Positions 16,275 to 24,937 of a DNA stretch of 64,000 nucleotides are shown piece after piece; position 1 is the first letter of the stretch, and each line of letters starts with the position of its first letter. The DNA is from Stappia stellulata (lineage in GTDB: Bacteria; Pseudomonadota; Alphaproteobacteria; Rhizobiales; Stappiaceae): assembly GCF_020176715.1 (NCBI RefSeq), contig NZ_JAIVMF010000001.1, positions 186,001-250,000 on the forward strand, read 5' to 3'. The position numbers were made by a program, and so were the translations under genes. A model generated the notes under the pieces. It was not told the DNA's origin. It saw only the letters and a program-made list of their open reading frames with translations, and did no database searches.

Positions 16275-19172
16275 TTACGCCACGCGCTCGATGCGGCACA
16301 GCGTGGCCTTTGTTTCTTGCATCTGGGTGACCGAGTCGTAGCCATAGGTCTGGGCCGTATTGGTGGCCTCACCCAGGACATACGGGTCGGAACCCTTCGG
16401 ATACTTGTGCCTCTGGTCCTCGCCCTGGAAGTGCCCGCCGAAGTGGAAGGGCATGAAGGCGACGCCGGTGCCGACACGTTCGGTGACCATTGCCATGACC
16501 TTCACCTTGCCGCCTTCCGGACCATGCACCCAGACCATCTCGCCATCGCGAATGCCAAGGTCGTTGGCATCGCGGGTGTTGATCTCGACGAACATGTCCT
16601 GCTGCAACTCGGCCAGCCACGGGTTGGACCGCGTCTCGTCGCCGCCGCCCTCGTACTCCACCAGGCGCCCCGAGGTGAGAATGATCGGGAAGTCCTTGGA
16701 GAAGTCGTTTTCCTGGATCGACTTGTAGCGGGTGGGGACACGCCAGAAGGTCTTGTCCTCATAGGTCGCATATTTGTCGAGCAGGTCGCGGCGGTTGGTG
16801 TAGAGCGGCTCGCGGTGCAGCGGCACCGGATCCGGGAAGGTCCACACGACGGCACGGGCCTTGGCGTTGCCGTAGGGAGCGCAGCCATGCTTGATCGCGA
16901 CCCGCTGGATGCCGCCGGACAGGTCGGTCTTCCAGTTGGTGTTCTCGCCGGCGACAGCCTCGATGGAGGCCCGCTCCTCGTCGGTCAGGTCCCCGTCCCA
17001 GCCAAGCTTCTGGAGCATGGCCATGGTGAACTCGGGATAACCGTCCTCGATCTCCGACCCGGCCGGCCAGGAAGATTCGGCGAGCAGATTGTCGCCATCC
17101 TTCTCGACGCCGAAGCGGGCGCGGAAGCCCATGCCGCCCTCGGACACCGGAAGCGACGTGTTGTAGAGAACAGCCGAACCGGGGTGGTTCATTTCCGCCG
17201 TTCCCCAGCACGGCCACGGCAGGCCATAGAAATCGCCGTCGGCAGGACCGCCCATCGCGCGCAACGTCGTGCGATCGAAGGTGTGCTGATTCGCCATGTG
17301 AAGCTTGAGGCGCTCTGGCGACTGGCCGGTGTAACCGATCGTCCACATGCCGCGGTTGAACTCGCGGGTCACGTCCTCGATCACCGGCTCGTTGCCCTTG
17401 ACTTCGATGTTCTTGAACATGCCGTCGGCGAAGCCGAACTTCTTGGCGAAGAGATAGGCGATCTCGTGATCGGTCTTGCTCTCGAAGAGCGGGTCGATGA
17501 CCTTCTCGCGCCACTGCAGCGAGCGGTTGGACGCGGTCACCGAGCCATAGGTCTCGAACTGCGTCGTCGCCGGAAGCAGATAGACGCCGTCCTTGCGGTC
17601 ATGCATCACCGCCGACATGGTCGGGAACGGATCGATGATGACCAGAAGGTCGAGCTTCTCCATCGCCTTCTTCATGTCGGGCAGACGGGTCTGCGAGTTC
17701 GGGGCGTGCCCCCAGAACACCATCGCACGGGTGTTGTCCGGCTGCTCCAGATTCGCCTTGTCCTCAAGAACGCCATCGATCCAGCGGGACACCGGGATGC
17801 CCTTCTGGTTCATCATGGCGACGTCCTTGCCGTCCGGCCCCTTCATCGTCGCAAAACGAGCGGCAATGTCCTCGAAGGGAACATCCCAGACGCGGGCCCA
17901 GTGCTTCCACGAGCCTTCTGCGAGACCGTAGTAGCCCGGCAACGTATCGGCGAGAACGCCCAGATCGGTGGCACCCTGGACGTTGTCATGGCCGCGGAAA
18001 ATGTTGGTTCCGCCGCCTTCCTTGCCCATGTTGCCGAGTGCAAGCTGCAGAACGCAATAGGCGCGGGTATTGTTGTTGCCGTTGGTGTGCTGCGTGCCGC
18101 CCATGCACCAGATCACCGTCCCCGGACGGTTGTTGGCAAGCGTGCGCGCGACGCGCTTGAGCTGCGAGCCGGGAACGCCCGTGACGCGCTCGGTCTCTTC
18201 CGGCGTCCACTTGGCGACCTCGGCGCGGATCTCGTCCATGCCCCAGACGCGCTGGCGGATGTACTCGCGGTCTTCCCAGCCGTTCTCGAAGATGTGCCAG
18301 AGAATGCCCCAGACGAGCGCTACGTCCGAGCCCGGACGGAAGCGGACGTACTCCGACGCATGCGCCGCGGTGCGCGTGAAGCGCGGGTCGCAGACGATCA
18401 GCGGCGCGGCGTTTTCTTCCTTGGCCTTGAGAACATGGAGCAGCGAGACGGGATGCGCCTCGGCCGGGTTCCCGCCGATGATGAAGATCGCGCGGCTGTT
18501 GTGGATGTCGTTGTAGGAGTTCGTCATCGCACCGTAACCCCAGGTGTTGGCAACACCTGCGACCGTGGTGGAGTGACAGATACGGGCCTGGTGGTCGACG
18601 TTGTTCGTGCCCCAGAAGGCGGCGAACTTGCGCACCAGATATGCCTGCTCGTTGTTGTGCTTGGCCGAGCCGAGCCAGTAGACGCTATCCGGTCCGCTTT
18701 CGTCGCGGATCTTCAGCATCTGGTCGCCGACTTCCTCGATCGCCTGATCCCAGGAAATCCGCTCCCACTTGCCGTCGACGAGCTTGGTCGGATACTTCAG
18801 CCGGCGCTCGCCGTGGGCATGTTCACGTACCGACGCGCCCTTGGCGCAATGGGCCCCCAGGTTGAACGGGCTGTCGAAACCGGGCTCCTGCCCCGTCCAG
18901 ACGCCGTCCTGCACCTCGGCCAGCACCGTGCAGCCCACCGAGCAGTGCGTGCAAACGGTCTTCTTGATCTCGGCTGCAGCAGCCGTCGGCCCCGCGGCCT
19001 CCGCCTTGCGAACCATGCCACCGGTCAGCGCCCCGGCCGCGGCGAGACCGCCCGCGGCAAGACCGGACCGGCGCAAGAACGTCCGACGGTCCATCGCGCT
19101 GGCCCCCATGGCCTCCACGGCGGAGGTCAACCGGGTGCGACGGGCGACTGCGCTCGTCTTTTTCCTCAGCAT
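16275..19172 (-). CDS. fdhA: Formate dehydrogenase alpha subunit, molybdenum, TAT-exported
   Basis: The catalytic subunit, 965 residues, oxidises formate to CO2 in the periplasm. A twin-arginine signal lies at residues 28-60 (DRRTFLRRSGLAAGG, ending AEAAG). The N-terminal [4Fe-4S] cluster ligands are C74, C77, C81 and C109. The metal ligand is cysteine, C199, followed by H200 (RICHSTTVAG), so no selenocysteine is used. Bis-MGD binding regions follow (IIGGNPAEAHP, WCMGGTQHTNGN) and a C-terminal molybdopterin dinucleotide domain (ILTSGRLVEYEGGGDE). It is downstream of its chaperone and small TAT protein genes and upstream of beta. Its activity needs the FdhD, MobA/B and MoeA encoded at 23.4-26.8 kb. 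Confidence 0.96.
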   Translation of the reverse strand: MLRKKTSAVARRTRLTSAVEAMGASAMDRRTFLRRSGLAAGGLAAAGALTGGMVRKAEAAGPTAAAAEIKKTVCTHCSVGCTVLAEVQDGVWTGQEPGFDSPFNLGAHCAKGASVREHAHGERRLKYPTKLVDGKWERISWDQAIEEVGDQMLKIRDESGPDSVYWLGSAKHNNEQAYLVRKFAAFWGTNNVDHQARICHSTTVAGVANTWGYGAMTNSYNDIHNSRAIFIIGGNPAEAHPVSLLHVLKAKEENAAPLIVCDPRFTRTAAHASEYVRFRPGSDVALVWGILWHIFENGWEDREYIRQRVWGMDEIRAEVAKWTPEETERVTGVPGSQLKRVARTLANNRPGTVIWCMGGTQHTNGNNNTRAYCVLQLALGNMGKEGGGTNIFRGHDNVQGATDLGVLADTLPGYYGLAEGSWKHWARVWDVPFEDIAARFATMKGPDGKDVAMMNQKGIPVSRWIDGVLEDKANLEQPDNTRAMVFWGHAPNSQTRLPDMKKAMEKLDLLVIIDPFPTMSAVMHDRKDGVYLLPATTQFETYGSVTASNRSLQWREKVIDPLFESKTDHEIAYLFAKKFGFADGMFKNIEVKGNEPVIEDVTREFNRGMWTIGYTGQSPERLKLHMANQHTFDRTTLRAMGGPADGDFYGLPWPCWGTAEMNHPGSAVLYNTSLPVSEGGMGFRARFGVEKDGDNLLAESSWPAGSEIEDGYPEFTMAMLQKLGWDGDLTDEERASIEAVAGENTNWKTDLSGGIQRVAIKHGCAPYGNAKARAVVWTFPDPVPLHREPLYTNRRDLLDKYATYEDKTFWRVPTRYKSIQENDFSKDFPIILTSGRLVEYEGGGDETRSNPWLAELQQDMFVEINTRDANDLGIRDGEMVWVHGPEGGKVKVMAMVTERVGTGVAFMPFHFGGHFQGEDQRHKYPKGSDPYVLGEATNTAQTYGYDSVTQMQETKATLCRIERVA

Positions 19173-19307
19173 CTCGTTTCTCCCTCAATCGCGCGAGGCA
19201 TTCCCTTTTCGCCCGCGCGGTGGGCCTCGCATCTGTGCCGATCCGAAGCCTGCGAAAACCGCCGCATCCCTGCCCTTCAGGACAGACGCGGCGTGTCCAT
19301 ACCCGTC

Positions 19308-19499
19308 TTAGAAGCGTGCCGACTTGTAGAAGGTCTTCACGTGATCCGTCTCACGGTAGCCCGCTGCCGTCTCGGGAAGCGCCTGCTCGGCCGAAGCTTT
19401 GCCCGCGACCAGCGTCGCCGAGCCGGCGACCGCACCAAGACCCGCAAGCTTCAAAAAGCTGCGCCGATCCGCTTCCACCGCTGTCTCTTTCCGTTTCAT
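19308..19499 (-). CDS. Formate dehydrogenase region TAT-target small protein
   Basis: A 63-residue protein with a twin-arginine signal (ADRRSFLKLAGLGAVAGS) and a mature tail of about 25 residues ending in YRETDHVKTFYKSARF. The ATG at 19499 has a strong AGGAGG six bases upstream. It fits the family of short TAT proteins found next to formate dehydrogenase operons (TIGR02811 in my memory). It may be exported with the enzyme as a small structural subunit. It sits between the chaperone and alpha subunit genes on the same strand. Confidence 0.85.
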   Translation of the reverse strand: MKRKETAVEADRRSFLKLAGLGAVAGSATLVAGKASAEQALPETAAGYRETDHVKTFYKSARF

Positions 19500-19581
19500 G
19501 TCAACCTCCTCGGTTAAAAGCCGGACATCGGTCCGCACCACATTTTGGGGCACGCGGACCCGGGGTCCGCGCATCCGTCAG

Positions 19582-20271
19582 TCACACCGCGCCGCGCCGT
19601 TCCGCAAACAGCGCATCCGCATGATCTTCCAGTTCGATGAACACCTGCCCGAGCCGGCCGAGCGCGGGATACACCGCTCCGCTGTCTGTAGCCGCAAGGT
19701 CCTTAAAGAAATACGGCGCCCAGGTCGCCAGATGCGCCCGAAAGAAGCGCGACGGCGCGGTCGCCGATCCATCGCCGAATTCGCCCTCGATCAGACCGGC
19801 CATCATCTGGCACAGGGCCGCGATATGGTCTTCCGGCTCCTTGACCTCGGGATCACGCTCCATCCCGAGCCGGCGCATGTCCTGCCGCAACAGGGCGAGC
19901 GGCTTCTCGTTCAGGAAGCCGGTCAGATAGTAGGAGCCATAGGGAACGAGTTCGCCGCGCCCGACGCCGATGAACAGATCATGGTAGTCACGGGCAAGCT
20001 TCTGGGGGTCGGCCTCGGCCGCCGCCCTGGCAAGCACCGCTATCGCGTCCGCCAGATCGCCCGCACCGCCACTCAGACCCGACACGACATCAAGCCAATC
20101 CTGACCGACCGGACCCTGCAGGCCGCTCGCCAGCAGACCATATAACGCCACGCGATCCCGGTCCTCGGGCCCCACATCAAGGTCGGCGCCACTGGACGGC
20201 GCATTGTGCGGTTCTGTCAAACGGTCGCCGGTCGCGTCTTCGCCCGGAACCAGAAATTCTTCAGCCATCAT
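19582..20271 (-). CDS. TorD/DmsD-type molecular chaperone for formate dehydrogenase
   Basis: A 229-residue cytoplasmic all-helical protein of the TorD/NarJ family. These chaperones bind the TAT signal of a molybdoenzyme and hold it back until the cofactor is inserted. The family core is LARDYHDLFIGVGRGELVP followed by YGSYYLTGFLNEKPL, and EDHIAALCQMMAGLI further on. It is the first gene of the minus-strand series chaperone, small TAT protein, alpha, beta, which points to FDH alpha as its client. A second ATG one codon downstream could also be used. The 440 bases upstream hold the likely promoter. Confidence 0.9.
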   Translation of the reverse strand: MMAEEFLVPGEDATGDRLTEPHNAPSSGADLDVGPEDRDRVALYGLLASGLQGPVGQDWLDVVSGLSGGAGDLADAIAVLARAAAEADPQKLARDYHDLFIGVGRGELVPYGSYYLTGFLNEKPLALLRQDMRRLGMERDPEVKEPEDHIAALCQMMAGLIEGEFGDGSATAPSRFFRAHLATWAPYFFKDLAATDSGAVYPALGRLGQVFIELEDHADALFAERRGAV

Positions 20272-20571
20272 TCAGGCGGTCTCCCTCGCATTGAAAGATA
20301 GCGGTTGGGAGCAAACGGTTGCAAATGAATTCAGTTTTGCGTCGCGTGAGGGGGAATCCGCTCTTTTCTTACAATTGGCGAGAATTTTCGGAGCAAACAA
20401 CATCAAAAATCACAAAACGCACAACCAGAGAGTGATTTCTATGTTGCGATGCAGCATTTTCCACCCTCTTGTGTCGATTGCCTGCCCTTCCCGGGTCGAC
20501 AAACCGGGAAGCGATCTTGCTCCAATGAAAAAAGCTGAGCTTTTCCGAAAACTTATAAGAGGCAAATGACA

Positions 20572-20585
20572 TAGACTTTGGTCTA
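20572..20585. promoter_or_regulatory. Palindrome upstream of the formate dehydrogenase operon
   Basis: Perfect 14-base inverted repeat TAGAC-TTTG-GTCTA, 300 bases upstream of the chaperone start in the 443-base gene-free stretch 20272-20714. That stretch is clearly less GC-rich than its surroundings. It also holds a small AAAAGC/GCTTTT hairpin (20529-20545), which on the minus strand is followed by a T-run and may terminate the Mrp gene. I saw no convincing FNR box here. An operator role is inferred. Confidence 0.3.
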
Positions 20586-20714
20586 ATTCGGGCGACATGT
20601 AAGGCGAACGCCGCGGGTGCGATTCGCATTGCCGGCCCGCGACCCAAGTTGACGTGAAAAGGGCGCCGCGGCAGCCGCGACGCCCGATCTTCACTTATCT
20701 CCACGTCAGGGCCG

Positions 20715-21899
20715 TCAGCTCTCGATCACGATCTTCGGCGCGGCGCGCTCACCGCCCTCCTTGTGCCGCTCGACCTCGGCCCAGACCTTCGCGGCGATGT
20801 CCTTGTAGACACGCGCGTGGGGACCATCCGGGTCGGTGACCACCAGCGGCGTGCCGGCGTCGGAGTTTTCGCGGATCGCCATGTCGAGCGGAACCTCGCC
20901 GAGGAAGGGAACGCCGAGTTTCTCGGCTTCCGAGCGCGCACCGCCATGGCCGAAAATGTCGTGACGCCCGCCGCAGTCGGGACACAGGAAATAGCTCATG
21001 TTCTCGACGATCCCGAGCAAGGGCACGTCGACGCGGCGGAACATGTTCAGCCCCTTGCGGGCATCGATCAGCGCGAGATCCTGCGGCGTCGACACGATGA
21101 CGGCCCCCGCGAGCGGCACGTTCTGCGCCATGGTCAGCTGCGCGTCGCCCGTTCCCGGCGGCATGTCGACCACCAGAACGTCGAGGTCCCCCCAGGCAAC
21201 CTCGCGCAGCATCTGGGTGATCGCGGAAATGACCATCGGCCCGCGCCAGATCATCGGGGTTTCCTCTTCCACCAGGAACCCCATCGACATCACCTTGATG
21301 CCATAGCCCTCGAGCGGCTTCAGAATACGACCCGACACGGGTTCGGGACGTCCGGTGACGCGAAACAGACGCGGGATCGACGGGCCGTAGATATCGGCAT
21401 CGAGGACGCCGACCTTGAGACCGTTCGCCTGCAGCGCCAGCGCAAGATTGCAGGTGGTGGTGGATTTGCCGACACCGCCCTTGCCTGACGCCACCGCGAT
21501 GATCGCCTTGACGCCCGGAACGCCCGGCTTGTCGCCGGCTCCGGCCGCTGCCGGCTTCGCCCGCCCCTGCATCGGCGGCGGCACATTGGCCGCATCGCCG
21601 GCGCTCGGCGCGGGGCGCACGGGCGGAGGCGTCGGGGCCGGCCCGCTGCCCTGCCCGCGTTCCGAGGTCAGGGCCGCCAGAACCTTGTCCACACCGGGCA
21701 GCTTGGCGACGACTTTTTCCGCCGCCTGGCGCAGCGGTTCGAGTTCCTCGGCGCGCTCCGCCGGAACCGTGATGGAGAAAATGACCCGTCCATCGGAGAT
21801 GAACACATCCGACACAAGTCCGAGCGACACGATATCGCCTTTCAGATCCGGCCCCTTGACCTTCGCCAGTTCGGCCAGAACCTCCTCGCGCGTCGGCAT
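20715..21899 (-). CDS. apbC: Mrp/ApbC (NBP35-like) iron-sulfur cluster carrier ATPase
   Basis: A 394-residue cytoplasmic P-loop ATPase that carries and delivers [4Fe-4S] clusters. Residues about 1-80 are a MIP18/DUF59 domain. After a Pro/Ala-rich linker comes the deviant Walker A ASGKGGVGKST, then DADIYGPSIPRL and DMPPGTGDAQLTM. The CxxC for cluster binding is CPDC in MSYFLCPDCGGRHDIFG. I chose the ATG at 21899 (AAGGGGA upstream); an in-frame ATG at 21926 is possible. It is upstream of the formate dehydrogenase genes on the same strand, separated by a long regulatory gap, and could help load the many clusters those proteins need. Confidence 0.93.
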   Translation of the reverse strand: MPTREEVLAELAKVKGPDLKGDIVSLGLVSDVFISDGRVIFSITVPAERAEELEPLRQAAEKVVAKLPGVDKVLAALTSERGQGSGPAPTPPPVRPAPSAGDAANVPPPMQGRAKPAAAGAGDKPGVPGVKAIIAVASGKGGVGKSTTTCNLALALQANGLKVGVLDADIYGPSIPRLFRVTGRPEPVSGRILKPLEGYGIKVMSMGFLVEEETPMIWRGPMVISAITQMLREVAWGDLDVLVVDMPPGTGDAQLTMAQNVPLAGAVIVSTPQDLALIDARKGLNMFRRVDVPLLGIVENMSYFLCPDCGGRHDIFGHGGARSEAEKLGVPFLGEVPLDMAIRENSDAGTPLVVTDPDGPHARVYKDIAAKVWAEVERHKEGGERAAPKIVIES

Positions 21900-22173
21900 C
21901 TTATTCCCCTTCTTCTTCCAAAACATGATGTCAAACCCGTCCCCGGAACCGATGCCCGGAACGTAAGGGGATCGGGGTAAAGGTCAATTGCCAATCCCCG
22001 ACAAAGATGGTCGCCCGCGGATGGTCGCTCACCAAAGGTTTCGGCGGATCCATAAAATGTGACGCGAATTCTCTTCAAATGTGCCGGTTTCCCTCGGTGG
22101 ATTAACGAAATCGGCAACCCCAGGAGCTCAGAGTGGGTCTCAAGGGGCACGACAAGAAACGGGAACCAGTGCG

Positions 22174-22632
22174 ATGACGCTGCAAGCGCTTTGCTACACG
22201 TGTGAAATCGATTGGACCGCCGTTCGCAGGCCGGCCGAGACGGAAATCGAACGAGCCCTGGCGCGCGCGCGCCGGCTGAACCGGCTCAATGGCGTGACGG
22301 GTGCGATCCTGCTCTACCCCGACCGTCTGGTTCAATGGCTGGAAGGCAATGCGAACGGGTTGGCGGACAGTGTGGACTGTGCCAGCCGCGACCCGCGGCT
22401 GCGCGGCGACATTCGAATCCTGTGCAAGGGAAACGTCGAGACGCGGCTCTTCGGCCGGTGCTGGCTGTATTTCGCGGACTATCGCGAGGCCGACGCCCGT
22501 CCGGACGGCCTTCTCGGTCAGCTCGGGCACGAAGAGACCGCAATCGCTTGCGAGGATTTGCGTCGCGAACTTCGTGCGGTTGCAGCGCATCTGGAGCCCG
22601 CCCGCTTCACCCATGCGGCGATGCTTGTGTAA
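22174..22632 (+). CDS. BLUF-domain blue-light photoreceptor (first of two)
   Basis: A 152-residue protein that is essentially a lone BLUF domain, which binds FAD and responds to blue light. The three key flavin-pocket residues are present: Y8 (ALCYTC), N36 (18 residues before the Gln, as in PixD) and Q54 (RLVQWLEG). NGVTGAILLY is the conserved beta-strand. C-terminal helices follow the domain, and no output domain such as EAL is attached, so signalling would be through protein contacts. The start at 22174 has only a weak ribosome site. The second BLUF gene follows 138 bases later and has the same length. Confidence 0.82.
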   Translation: MTLQALCYTCEIDWTAVRRPAETEIERALARARRLNRLNGVTGAILLYPDRLVQWLEGNANGLADSVDCASRDPRLRGDIRILCKGNVETRLFGRCWLYFADYREADARPDGLLGQLGHEETAIACEDLRRELRAVAAHLEPARFTHAAMLV

Positions 22633-22770
22633 CAATCCGCGGAGCACCCCGGGCCGGGTGCTTGCCGGCAAGTTAATGCAATCGCGCAATAATCCGCGAC
22701 GGCGATTACGGAAACCGAACCTCTGACCTGTAGGGTTCTCACACAACCGAGAACACCGGGACAGGCTCAG

Positions 22771-23229
22771 ATGACCGTAACGCGGCTTTGCTATCGCAGC
22801 ACGCTGGACTATTCGAAAATGACACTTCCGCTGGATGAGGAAATCAACCGGCTGCTGGCATATGCGCGCGCCAATAACGCCCGCAAGGGCATCACCGGCG
22901 CCCTGCTTCTTGCCGGGTCGACGTTTTTCCAGCTTCTCGAAGGGCCTGATGTCGACGTTCGCGAGACCTTCGCCAGAATCCGGGATGATTCGCGCCACAA
23001 GAACCCCGTGGTCATCGACGAGCGCGTCGACACGGAGCGGCTGATGCCGCATCAGTGGCTGTTCTTCACCGATACGATGGATGCCTATGACGGCGTTCTT
23101 GCAAGTCTCTTCCTGCCGATCGCCAACACGCCGGAACTCGTCGGCTATGACGATCTGGTCTCGGTCATGATGTTCAGCGCAACCCGGGTCGCACGCGGCT
23201 TCGAAACCCGCGACGTGATGCGCGCCTGA
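22771..23229 (+). CDS. BLUF-domain blue-light photoreceptor (second of two)
   Basis: A 152-residue stand-alone BLUF protein. Y8 (RLCYRS), N36 (ARANNARKGITG) and Q54 (TFFQLLEGPD) are all in the expected places, and the later W of HQWLFFTD is at the position of the semi-conserved Trp. It looks closer to the BLUF consensus than its neighbour. The short C-terminal helices match PixD/BlrB-type proteins. The shared length and spacing of key residues suggest an old tandem duplication. It lies between the first BLUF gene and fdhD, both on the same strand. Confidence 0.9.
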   Translation: MTVTRLCYRSTLDYSKMTLPLDEEINRLLAYARANNARKGITGALLLAGSTFFQLLEGPDVDVRETFARIRDDSRHKNPVVIDERVDTERLMPHQWLFFTDTMDAYDGVLASLFLPIANTPELVGYDDLVSVMMFSATRVARGFETRDVMRA

Positions 23230-23402
23230 GGGACGCTCAAACCGGCGCCGAGAGTGAATCCAGGCAGATTTCTCCCGCCTGCTTCCGGCGCCGGATCGCG
23301 GTGTCCCAGGGCGTTGGCAAAACGCCCCTTGCCAGCGCTCCGCCTCCTTCCATAGTTTGTTGAACCAGTGGCGTCGCCCGCCATGGTCGGAAGGATACTG
23401 TC

Positions 23403-24317
23403 TTGACCCCATCCAAACTCTCCGCCGCGCGCTTGCCGGATTTCCATATCCGGCCGGACCCGGACGACGGTCGTCTGTCACAGGCCGTTTTCGGCATCGA
23501 CCAGGACGGCAAGCGCGTCGACCTCAGGGTCGTGAACGAACGCGCGCTCACGCTTTTCCTGAATGCGCAGGAGATCGTCACGATGATGACGATCGGCGAC
23601 CGGCCGGACCTGCTGGCGGTCGGCTATCTGCTCAACCAGAACATGTTGCGGCCGGACGACATCATCACCGGGATCGACCATGACGAGGACCTGGAGGTCG
23701 TCATCGTTCGAACCGAGCGGGCCACCAACTACGAAGAGAAGATGAAGAAGCGCGTGCGCACCTCGGGCTGCGCGCAAGGCACCGTTTTCGGCGACGTGAT
23801 GGAGCGGTTCGACGAGATCGCGCTGGACCCGGAGGCGCGGATCCACACCTCCTGGCTCTATGCGCTGACGAAGAAGATCAACACCCAGCCCTCGCTCTAT
23901 CTGAGCGCCGGTGCGATCCACGGCTGCGTGCTGTGCCAGGAAGACCGGGCCGTCGCCTATATGGAAGACGTCGGCCGGCACAACGCGGTGGACAAGATCG
24001 CCGGCTGGATGTGGCTCGACAAGGTGCCGCCGGCCGACAAGATCTTCTATACAACGGGTCGCCTCACCTCCGAGATGGTGATCAAAACCGCGATGATGGG
24101 CATTCCCATCCTGGTGTCGCGCTCCGGCTTCACCGCCTGGGGCGTGGAGCTTGCCCGCAAGGTCGGGCTGACGCTGATCGGGCGCGCGCGCGGCCAGCGC
24201 TTCGTTGTCCTCTCGGGTGCCGAGCGCGTGGTCTTTGACATGGATGCGCGCGACGCGGACGGCGAGGATCCCAGACACGCCCGCAAGGGCGCACGGGCCG
24301 GAGACGCAAATTCATGA
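23403..24317 (+). CDS. fdhD: FdhD, formate dehydrogenase sulfurtransferase
   Basis: A 304-residue cytoplasmic protein that transfers sulfur to the bis-MGD cofactor so that formate dehydrogenase becomes active. The start is a TTG at 23403 with GGAAGGA upstream; no ATG fits. Family blocks include FLNAQEIVTMMTIGDRPDLL, EDVGRHNAVDKIAGWM and FYTTGRLTSEMVIK. The canonical CxxC site of E. coli FdhD is here SGCAQG with one Cys (C123), while a separate CVLC lies at 175-178. It overlaps mobA by four bases and starts the cluster fdhD-mobA-mobB-moeA. Confidence 0.93.
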   Translation: MTPSKLSAARLPDFHIRPDPDDGRLSQAVFGIDQDGKRVDLRVVNERALTLFLNAQEIVTMMTIGDRPDLLAVGYLLNQNMLRPDDIITGIDHDEDLEVVIVRTERATNYEEKMKKRVRTSGCAQGTVFGDVMERFDEIALDPEARIHTSWLYALTKKINTQPSLYLSAGAIHGCVLCQEDRAVAYMEDVGRHNAVDKIAGWMWLDKVPPADKIFYTTGRLTSEMVIKTAMMGIPILVSRSGFTAWGVELARKVGLTLIGRARGQRFVVLSGAERVVFDMDARDADGEDPRHARKGARAGDANS

Positions 24318-24937
24318 CCGCGCCCGCGCTCGTTGGATGCATCCTCGCCGGCGGTCTCGCGCGCCGGATGGGCGGCGGCGACAAGCCGCTGCTGACGCTC
24401 GACGGCCTGCCGATGCTGTCGCATGTCATCGCCCGGCTTGCGCCCCAGGTGGATGCGATGGTCCTGAATGCCAATGGCGACCCGGCCCGCTTTCAGGCCT
24501 TCGGCCTGCCCGTCGCAGCGGACCCGATCGAGGGATTTGCCGGCCCGCTTGCCGGCGTGCTGGCCGGGCTGACATGGGCGCGCAGCCATGCGCCACAGGC
24601 CGAGGGCATCGTCACCGTGGCGGGCGACACGCCGTTCTTTCCGCGCGATCTCGTCGCCACCCTGCTGGGCGCGCGCGGCAGCGACCCGGACACGATCGTG
24701 CTGGCGCGTTCCGGTGGCCACATGCACCCCGTTTTCGGCTATTGGCCGCTGTCCTGCGCCAACGATCTCGACGCCTTCCTGACGGACGGCGCAACGCGCA
24801 AGGTTCTCGCCTTCGTCGACCGGCATCCGAATGCGACCGCCGAGTTCGATGCGGGCCCGGATGGCGGCGATCCCTTCTTCAACATCAACACGCCGGAGGA
24901 TCTGCGCGCGGCGGAAAAGGCGGACGCATTGCGATGA
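24314..24937 (+). CDS. mobA: Molybdenum cofactor guanylyltransferase MobA
   Basis: A 207-residue cytoplasmic nucleotidyltransferase that joins GMP to Mo-molybdopterin to give MGD. The N-terminal GTP-binding motif is LAGGLARRMGGGDKPLL. VAGDTPFFP supplies the Mg-binding Asp, and PFFNINTPEDL is the C-terminal signature. Its ATG overlaps the fdhD stop, and its TGA overlaps the mobB ATG, so the three are translated as a coupled unit. Both formate dehydrogenase and nitrate reductase in this window need its product. Confidence 0.95.
   Translation: MTAPALVGCILAGGLARRMGGGDKPLLTLDGLPMLSHVIARLAPQVDAMVLNANGDPARFQAFGLPVAADPIEGFAGPLAGVLAGLTWARSHAPQAEGIVTVAGDTPFFPRDLVATLLGARGSDPDTIVLARSGGHMHPVFGYWPLSCANDLDAFLTDGATRKVLAFVDRHPNATAEFDAGPDGGDPFFNINTPEDLRAAEKADALR

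Noticed and set aside
16275-19172. A possible selenocysteine codon in FDH alpha
   Set aside because: The metal-ligand position reads Cys (RICHSTTV) and the frame has no internal TGA.
15426-19517. A very long open frame (over 1,300 codons) opposite the FDH alpha and beta genes
   Set aside because: It is antisense to well-supported genes; the GC-rich third codon positions of the minus-strand genes remove stops from this frame. The translation has no recognisable domain.
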